A stretch of 10,653 nt of DNA from DATELY01 sp035276085 (lineage in GTDB: Bacteria; Pseudomonadota; Gammaproteobacteria; Steroidobacterales; Steroidobacteraceae). Made by a program: the position numbers and the translations under genes. The notes under the pieces were generated by a model. That model was not told the origin of the DNA, did no database searches, and was given only the letters and a program-made list of their open reading frames with translations. Location of the stretch: positions 1 to 10,653 of the forward strand of contig DATELY010000267.1 of the NCBI GenBank assembly GCA_035276085.1, given 5' to 3'. Below, piece by piece: positions 6,405-10,653 of this stretch; the first letter of the stretch is position 1; every line of letters starts with the position of its first letter.

Positions 6405-7526
6405 ATGTCGGAGCTGACGCGCTTCTGGAGTCGGGTTTATTTCGGCAACGCGCTGTGGCATTGGGCGCTGGCGCTCGGCACCGCGCTCGTGTTGCTCGCG
6501 GTGCTGATGTTCATCCGGCGCCTCATCCGCACGAAGTACGCGCGCGTGGCGAACACGGCGGAGCGGGAGTTGATCGAGATCCCGCTGAAGGTCGCGAGCA
6601 AGACCACGACGCCGTTCCTGCTCATCGTCTCGATTTTCAGCGCAGTCCAGACGCTGGAAATGCCGGACAAGCTGCGTGCCATCCTGCTCAATGCACTCGC
6701 GATTGCGCTGTTCTGGCAGGCCGGCGTCTGGGCGACGACGGCGGTGATCGCCTGGCTGGATCGCAAGCGCGAACTGAGCTTGACCACCGATCGCAGCATC
6801 GTCGGCACGCTCGACATCATCACGGTCATCGCACGCATCCTGATCTGGTCGCTGGTGTTGCTGCTCACGCTGGACAACCTCGGCGTGGACATCACCGCGC
6901 TGGTTGCAGGCCTAGGGATCGGCGGTATCGCTGTCGCGTTGGCCGTGCAAAACATCCTCGGAGATCTGCTCGCCTCGCTCACGATCACACTCGATCGGCC
7001 ATTCGTCGTGGGTGACTTCATCACCGTCGGCGAGTTCATGGGCTCGGTCGAGCAGATCGGCGTCAAGAGCGTGCGACTGCGCAGCCTGACCGGCGAGCAG
7101 ATCATCATGCCGAACGCGGATCTCATCGGCAGTCGCGTACGCAACTTCGGCCGCATGGTGGAACGCCGCATCATCTTCAAGCTGGGTGTGGCGTACGAGA
7201 CGCCGCGCGAGCAGCTGCAGCGCATTCCCACCATGATCCGCGGTTTCGTCGAGTCGCATCAGCCCGTGCGTTTCGACCGCTGTCACTTGTCGAGCTTCGG
7301 GGCTTCGGCACTGGAGTTCGAAGTGGTGTTCTTCGTGCTGACGCCGGACTACAACCGGTACATGGATATTCAGCAGGCCATCAACTTCGCCATTCTCGAA
7401 GCGTTCGAGAAGGAGAGGATCGAGCTCGCGTATCCCACGCAGAAGGTATGGCTGGCACGCTCCAGTAGACGGGCAACAGCCGACGGCTCACGGCCAGAGG
7501 CCGCCCTTTCTGGCCGTAACCCGTAG
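6405..7526 (+). CDS. MscS-family small-conductance mechanosensitive channel
   Basis: The product has 373 residues. There are membrane helices at about residues 15-40, 65-85, 95-120 and 140-165, followed by the pore-lining TM3 segment with GLGIGGIAVALAVQNILGD, the clearest MscS signature. The beta domain follows (RPFVVGDFITVGEFMGSVEQIG, then RLRSLTGEQIIMPNADLIGS) and then the alpha/beta C-terminal cage. The channel opens under membrane tension and releases solutes after hypo-osmotic shock; this longer form has extra N-terminal helices, unlike E. coli MscS (286 residues). The family-like sequence ends near AYPTQKVWLA; the last residues, from about 355, are translated from an intergenic repeat and are probably not conserved. 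The gene is convergent with otsA, the two stops being only 11 bp apart. ATG 6405 was chosen for its GGAG and for the start of family-like sequence. Confidence 0.9.
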   Translation: MSELTRFWSRVYFGNALWHWALALGTALVLLAVLMFIRRLIRTKYARVANTAERELIEIPLKVASKTTTPFLLIVSIFSAVQTLEMPDKLRAILLNALAIALFWQAGVWATTAVIAWLDRKRELSLTTDRSIVGTLDIITVIARILIWSLVLLLTLDNLGVDITALVAGLGIGGIAVALAVQNILGDLLASLTITLDRPFVVGDFITVGEFMGSVEQIGVKSVRLRSLTGEQIIMPNADLIGSRVRNFGRMVERRIIFKLGVAYETPREQLQRIPTMIRGFVESHQPVRFDRCHLSSFGASALEFEVVFFVLTPDYNRYMDIQQAINFAILEAFEKERIELAYPTQKVWLARSSRRATADGSRPEAALSGRNP

Positions 7527-7542
7527 CCTGTGGCCCGTCATC
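7469..7542. repeat. Heptamer-word hairpin repeat, copy B1
   Basis: Two 30-nt arms (7469-7498 and 7509-7538) pair at roughly 22 positions around a 10-nt loop. The inner core is CGGCCAGA / TCTGGCCG. Outward from the core both arms step in 7-bp words of type YGTNNSC, for example CGTAACC at 7515-7521 and CGTAGCC at 7522-7528 on the right. The repeat overlaps the end of mscS, its stop codon, and the first base of the otsA stop. Lying between convergent genes, it may act as a bidirectional terminator, although no T-run follows the stem. Confidence 0.7.
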
Positions 7543-8917
7543 TGCCCAGCGCCGATTCCAGGTCCTGCACGAAGCGGCGTGACCACGTGGCGATGTCATT
7601 GCGCTTGAGCGTCTCCCACATACCGGCATGACGCTCGCGTCGTTCGGGCAGCGGCATCGACAGCGCCGCCTGGATCGCATGGCTCACCGCGTGGGTGTCG
7701 TACGGATTCACGAGCAACGCGCCTGTGAGCTCCCGCGACGCACCGGCCAGCGTCGACAGGATCAACACGCCGGGATCGGTTGGATCTTGGGCGGCGACGA
7801 ACTCCTTCGCCACGAGATTCATGCCGTCGCGTAACGGTGTGACGAAGCCAACGGTCGACGCCCGCAAGAATCCCATCAGCGTGCTGTGGGGAAAGTTGCG
7901 GTTGAGATAGCGAATCGGCGTCCAATCGGTGTCGGCGAAGCGCCCGTTCGTACGCCCTGCCGCTTGTTCGAGCAGTTGGCGGATCACGCCATACGCATGC
8001 ACGTCCGTGCGCGACAGCGGCGCGATCTGCATGTACGTAACGCGCCCCGCGTTGTCGGGATAGCTTTCGAGAAACTGCTCGTAGGCAGCGAAGCGTTCCA
8101 CCAGGCCCTTGCTGTAGTCGAGCCGATCCACCCCGATCATCAGTTTGCGACCCGTGAGGCTGTCCACCATGCGGCGCGTCACTTCGTCCGCACTGGCCTC
8201 GGCTGCAGCGGCCTGGATGGCTTGCGGATCCACTCCGATCGGATAGACATCCGCCCGCAGCTTCCGATCGCCGATGACGATACGGCGATCCGGTTTCAGG
8301 CATTCCCGTCCGAATAGATGCTCGACGCCCGAATAGAACGCCTCGAGATCGTTGAAGGTCTGGAAGCCCACGACGTCATAGCTGGCGAGATCGCGCAGCA
8401 ACTCCGCGTACGTCGGCAGTACGCGCAGCATGTCGATGTGAGGAAACGGAATGTGAAGGAAGAAGCCGATCGGCTGTTTCACGCCCAGCTCGCGTAAACG
8501 CCGCGCGAGCGGGATCAGATGATAGTCGTGAATCCAGATCAGATCGTCGGGCTGCAGTAGCGGCAACAGCTTCTGCGCGAAGAAGCGATTGACGGTCTCG
8601 TACGCCTCGGAGAGGTCCTGGCGATAGTGGAAGTCTTTGACGAAGTAATGAAACAGCGGCCAGAGCACCTCGTTCGCGTAGCCGTTGTAGTAGCGCTCGA
8701 AGTCGCTGCGCTTCACCTCGACGGTCGCGTAGGTCACGCCATCACGGATATGAATGTCGGGATCGCCGGGGTCGGCCTCGACCGTGTCGCCGCCCCAACC
8801 GAACCACAGTCCGCCGGTGCGCTTCAGTGCCCCCAGCACTCCCACCGCCAGGCCTCCCGGCGCCGCCGCTTTGCGCGGCAAAGTGATCCGATTGGAAACG
8901 CAAACCAGTCGATGCAT
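7538..8917 (-). CDS. otsA: Trehalose-6-phosphate synthase
   Basis: The product has 459 residues and aligns by eye along its full length with E. coli OtsA (474). It transfers glucose from UDP-glucose to glucose-6-phosphate, giving trehalose-6-phosphate for osmotic and desiccation protection. Key residues are in place: SNRI with Arg10, the GGLAVG loop (21-26), Tyr77 and Trp86 of the acceptor pocket, HDYHL (130-134), His155, DRLDYSKGL with Arg265 and Lys270, and near the C-terminus LRDGMNLVAKEFVAAQ for nucleotide-sugar binding. ATG 8915-8917 is chosen because MHRLVCVSNRI matches the family N-terminus. The frame is open to an ATG at 8966-8968, which would add 17 untypical residues. No trehalose phosphatase (otsB) gene is adjacent on either side in the window. 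Confidence 0.93.
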   Translation of the reverse strand: MHRLVCVSNRITLPRKAAAPGGLAVGVLGALKRTGGLWFGWGGDTVEADPGDPDIHIRDGVTYATVEVKRSDFERYYNGYANEVLWPLFHYFVKDFHYRQDLSEAYETVNRFFAQKLLPLLQPDDLIWIHDYHLIPLARRLRELGVKQPIGFFLHIPFPHIDMLRVLPTYAELLRDLASYDVVGFQTFNDLEAFYSGVEHLFGRECLKPDRRIVIGDRKLRADVYPIGVDPQAIQAAAAEASADEVTRRMVDSLTGRKLMIGVDRLDYSKGLVERFAAYEQFLESYPDNAGRVTYMQIAPLSRTDVHAYGVIRQLLEQAAGRTNGRFADTDWTPIRYLNRNFPHSTLMGFLRASTVGFVTPLRDGMNLVAKEFVAAQDPTDPGVLILSTLAGASRELTGALLVNPYDTHAVSHAIQAALSMPLPERRERHAGMWETLKRNDIATWSRRFVQDLESALGR

Positions 8918-9088
8918 CGCGATTGAGTTCTTCCGTGTGAGCCGATTGCGGCGGGTGTGAAACTCCATTTTTCCGGGAATGTTCCGCCGCTACGCCGACC
9001 ACATCGACCCAGAAACCCGCAGATTGGTGTCGATCTCTGCAGATCCTGCCAAATTCCGCAGAACCGAGCTTTGCTGCCGAGACGGTGG

Positions 9089-9155
9089 GAGAACGGCTAT
9101 CGGGCAACAGAACCGTTTCATTCTGGCCGTGGCCTGTGGCCTGTAGCCCGTTCAC
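9089..9155. repeat. Heptamer-word hairpin repeat, copy B2
   Basis: On the left, heptamers at 9089-9095, 9096-9102 and 9103-9109 lead to CAGAA. The loop sequence CCGTTTCA is followed by TTCTGGC and heptamers CGTGGCC (9128-9134), TGTGGCC (9135-9141) and TGTAGCC (9142-9148). Its first 20 bases (9089-9108) are identical to 9170-9189 of the next copy, 81 bp on, and CGTTTCATTCTGGCCGT recurs as well. Confidence 0.75.
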
Positions 9156-9169
9156 TCTCCCGGCACTCG

Positions 9170-9254
9170 GAGAACGGCTATCGGGCAACGGGCTACGGCG
9201 CACAGCCAGAATCGTTTCATTCTGGCCGTAGCCTGTGGGCTGTAGCCCGTCACT
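9170..9254. repeat. Heptamer-word hairpin repeat, copy B3
   Basis: Five heptamers fill 9170-9204 on the left. The core is a hairpin CCAGAAT (9206-9212), loop CGTTTC, ATTCTGG (9219-9225). On the right heptamers follow at 9227-9233, 9234-9240, 9241-9247 and 9248-9254. The outer words ACGGGCTAC and GTAGCCCGT are also complementary. It is the longest copy of the family in the window. Confidence 0.75.
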
Positions 9255-9276
9255 GCCCGCCACGCGAGCGCGGCGC

Positions 9277-9310
9277 GCGCGAAGTGGCTTAGAATTCGCG
9301 CCCCCTTTTT
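9277..9310 (+). promoter_or_regulatory. Candidate mdh promoter -10 box and leader hairpin
   Basis: TAGAAT at 9290-9295 is a good -10 match about 60 bp before the mdh start, but the position 17 bp upstream has no -35-like hexamer. The same stretch can fold as GCGCGAA (9277-9283) against TTCGCGC (9295-9301), followed by C4T5 (9302-9310), a terminator-like shape. Both readings are weak and they overlap physically. Confidence 0.3.
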
Positions 9311-9355
9311 ACGCCCAGCGCTTCGAATGCGCCTTTCGCAGGAGATCCATTGCCA

Positions 9356-10333
9356 ATGAAGACCCCCGTCAATGTCGCCATCACGGGCGCCGCTGGACAG
9401 ATCGGTTACGCGCTCGCCTTTCGCGTGGCGTCCGGCCAGATGCTCGGCGCCGATACGCCGGTCAACCTGCACTTGTTGGAAATTACCCCGGCGCTCGCCG
9501 CACTCCAGGGCGTGGTCATGGAGCTCAACGACTGCGCATTCCCCACGATGAACAAGATCGTCGCGACGGACGATGCCAAAGTCGCCTTCAAGGACTGCGA
9601 TGTGGCGTTGCTCGTCGGCGCACGTCCGCGCGGTCCAGGCATGGAGCGCAAGGACCTGCTGATGGCCAATGCACAGATCTTCTCCGCTCAGGGCAAGGCG
9701 CTCGATGCAGTCGCCAATCGCAACGTGCGCGTGCTGGTGGTCGGCAACCCTGCGAACACCAACGCATTGATCGCTCAGCGCAACGCGCCGAATCTCAACG
9801 CGCGCAACTTCACGGCGATGGTGCGCCTGGATCACAACCGTGCGCTGGCACAGCTGGCCGAGAAGACCGGCAGCCACGTGACCAAGATCCGCAAGGTCAC
9901 GATCTGGGGCAATCACTCCTCGACCCAGTATCCGGACCTTCATCACGCAACAGTCGATGGCAAGTCAGCGCTCTCGCTGATCGAGCAAAAGTGGTATGGG
10001 GAGACGTTCATCCCCGTCGTCCAGCAGCGCGGTGCCGCCATCATCAAGGCGCGCGGCGCATCGTCCGCCGCATCCGCAGCCTCGGCCGCGATCGATCACA
10101 TTCGCGATTGGGTCAAGGGCACACCGGAAGGCGACTGGGTGAGCATGGGCGTGCCTTCCGATGGGAGCTACGGCATTCCGGCCGGCGTCATCTACGGCTA
10201 TCCCGTGACATGCAAGAACGGCGAGTACCAGATCGTGCAAGGCCTCGCGATCAACGATTTCAGCCGCCAGCGCATGCAGGCGACGGAGAAGGAGTTGTTG
10301 GAAGAGCGCGATGGAGTGAAGGAGCTGATTTAG
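9356..10333 (+). CDS. mdh: Malate dehydrogenase (NAD-dependent)
   Basis: The product has 325 residues, the usual length for the cytosolic-type MDH common in proteobacteria other than enterics. It oxidises malate to oxaloacetate with NAD+ in the citric acid cycle. The motifs are complete: dinucleotide fold GAAGQIG (11-17); mobile active-site loop GARPRGPGMERKDLL with substrate-binding Arg92 and Arg98; NPANTNA; LDHNRA with Asp159 and Arg162; and WGNHS with the catalytic His187. GVPSDGSYGIPAGVIYGYPV near the C-terminus is also typical. ATG at 9356 gives the family N-terminus MKTPVNVAITG; the AGGAG (9340-9344) is eleven bases upstream, rather far, and a TTG at 9350 five bases from it is the alternative (two extra residues). 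It is transcribed alone and ends at a strong terminator. Confidence 0.95.
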   Translation: MKTPVNVAITGAAGQIGYALAFRVASGQMLGADTPVNLHLLEITPALAALQGVVMELNDCAFPTMNKIVATDDAKVAFKDCDVALLVGARPRGPGMERKDLLMANAQIFSAQGKALDAVANRNVRVLVVGNPANTNALIAQRNAPNLNARNFTAMVRLDHNRALAQLAEKTGSHVTKIRKVTIWGNHSSTQYPDLHHATVDGKSALSLIEQKWYGETFIPVVQQRGAAIIKARGASSAASAASAAIDHIRDWVKGTPEGDWVSMGVPSDGSYGIPAGVIYGYPVTCKNGEYQIVQGLAINDFSRQRMQATEKELLEERDGVKELI

Positions 10334-10412
10334 CGATCAGCGGGACGACTGGTCTGCTGGCTGGCTGGTCTGCTGGCTGGCTGGCCAGAACACTTGCTCC
10401 AGCTTCACTGCC

Positions 10413-10446
10413 AAAAGCCCGGCGATGGATACCGCCGGGCTTTTTT
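10413..10446 (+). terminator. Intrinsic terminator of mdh
   Basis: A perfect 12-bp stem, AAAAGCCCGGCG (10413-10424) with its complement at 10433-10444, surrounds an 8-nt loop (ATGGATAC) and is followed by a T-run to 10446 and GTTT. It lies 80 bp after the mdh stop. The A-run on the left side means it could also stop transcription coming from the right. Confidence 0.9.
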
Positions 10447-10459
10447 GTTTGTGGGCAAA

Positions 10460-10472
10460 CAGCGGACCGCTG
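10460..10472. other. Short perfect dyad CAGCGG-A-CCGCTG
   Basis: Two 6-bp half-sites sit around a single base, flanked by GGGCAAA and CCCC. The spacing is too tight for a hairpin loop of its own, so if functional it would be a protein-binding dyad. It may equally be part of the surrounding repeat structure. Confidence 0.3.
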
Positions 10473-10653
10473 CCCCTTCTGGCCAGCAAACCAGCTAGCC
10501 GCCATTTCTCACCACGGGGCTGATTTTCCGCTTGATGCGCAGGTCGCGTGTAGCGATGTATTGGGCAGTGGAGTTGAGCTGCGCAGAGTGCTGGGGAGGC
10601 ATTTTTTGGCGACGACTGTCCGCCGCCGTGCGCGACGGCGGTGTGAGGATTGA

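Larger units (their letters stand above)
8918..9355. other. Divergent intergenic region between otsA and mdh
   Basis: About 440 bp contain no convincing gene. The otsA-proximal part (8918-9088) is probably the otsA promoter region, but no clear -35/-10 pair stood out. The middle (9089-9254) is two direct copies of the heptamer-word repeat. The last 100 bp hold the mdh leader, with a candidate -10 (9290-9295), a small hairpin and the AGGAG at 9340-9344. Open frames on the minus strand here translate the repeats into recurring GLQATGYGQ-like peptides and are spurious. Confidence 0.7.
10349..10497. repeat. Octamer-word repeat, copy A2, with a 16-bp tandem duplication
   Basis: The left arm contains CTGGTCTGCTGGCTGG twice in perfect tandem (10349-10364, 10365-10380) followed by CTGGCCAGAA (10381-10390), all steps being 8-bp words CTGGNNNG. 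The right arm has the complementary TTCTGGCCAGC at 10477-10487 and ends with CCAGCTAG. The arms enclose 86 bp that include the mdh terminator. Relative to copy A1 the long and short arms are swapped, so the two copies are in opposite orientation. Confidence 0.7.
10334..10653. other. Region downstream of mdh, no gene recognised
   Basis: The 320 bp contain an octamer-word repeat (10349-10497) enclosing the mdh terminator, then about 155 bp of probable upstream region for a gene beyond the window. A hairpin CCGCCG/CGGCGG with loop TGCGCGA lies at 10623-10641, and the last bases GTGAGGATTGA could be a ribosome binding site. A plus-strand open frame crossing the region is only the out-of-frame shadow of mdh. 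Confidence 0.6.

Noticed and set aside
8918..8968. 17-residue N-terminal extension of OtsA
   Set aside because: The family N-terminus begins at the internal ATG (MHRLVCVSNRI); the extension is basic and unlike known OtsA proteins. Not fully excluded because the GGAAG is far from the chosen start.
8966..8990. GGAAC-type sigma-E-like promoter upstream of otsA on the minus strand
   Set aside because: Only the GGAAC part matches and no convincing -10 follows at the right spacing; evidence is too thin to annotate.
7469..9254. CRISPR array
   Set aside because: The repeated units are themselves palindromic and word-based, are only three in number and are not regularly spaced by unique spacers; no cas gene is present.
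8742..9263. Minus-strand open frame with repeated GLQATGYGQ-like peptides
   Set aside because: The repetition comes from the DNA heptamer repeats, and the frame overlaps the otsA N-terminal half in another frame. It was useful only as a marker of the repeat.
10623..10641. CCGCCG/CGGCGG hairpin as a terminator
   Set aside because: No T-run follows it and no gene ends just before it. It is mentioned only as a structure near the window end.
9235..10653. 472-residue plus-strand open frame running to the window end
   Set aside because: It is the out-of-frame shadow of mdh extended by chance through the downstream region; its composition is arginine-rich and has no family motif.

Overview
The window reads as chromosomal DNA of a high-GC proteobacterium. 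The Mdh sequence, the Mce/Mla-type operon layout and the word-like intergenic repeats suggest a gammaproteobacterium near the Xanthomonadales/Steroidobacterales. This placement is an inference from remembered family sequences, not from a search. Gene density is high. No tRNA, rRNA, CRISPR array, insertion sequence or phage gene was seen.

Layout. (a) 1-513, plus strand: the tail of a probable helix-turn-helix regulator/antitoxin, overlapping by TTGA what looks like a nucleotidyltransferase gene broken by an internal out-of-frame deletion. (b) 514-4081, minus strand: a compact four-gene operon for an Mla/Mce-type lipid transporter, in the order permease with fused STAS domain, ATPase, MCE substrate-binding protein, outer-membrane lipoprotein. 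Its junctions are TTGA overlap, 18 bp gap and ATGA overlap. (c) 4146-6107, plus: a CPA2/Kef-type cation:proton antiporter with a C-terminal RCK module. (d) 6405-7526, plus: an MscS-family mechanosensitive channel. (e) 7538-8917, minus: trehalose-6-phosphate synthase OtsA. (f) 9356-10333, plus: malate dehydrogenase, followed by a strong intrinsic terminator. The last 155 bp or so look like the upstream region of a gene that starts beyond the window.

The genes fit a theme of envelope and osmotic homeostasis: lipid trafficking between membranes, K+/H+ exchange, release of solutes on hypo-osmotic shock, and compatible-solute synthesis. Mdh is a central-metabolism gene.

The most unusual signal is not a gene. 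From 6108 onward, every gap between genes carries a hairpin-forming repeat built on one plan: a core GGCCAGA(A)...(T)TCTGGCC flanked on both sides by arms made of short degenerate words. The word period is 7 bp (consensus YGTNNSC) in three copies (7469-7542, 9089-9155, 9170-9254) and 8 bp (CTGGNNNG) in two copies (6224-6325, 10349-10497). A related pure heptamer block (GCGGTTR) lies at 6138-6165. One copy supplies the last 19 or so residues and the stop codon of the MscS channel. The Mla operon, whose genes overlap or nearly touch, has none.
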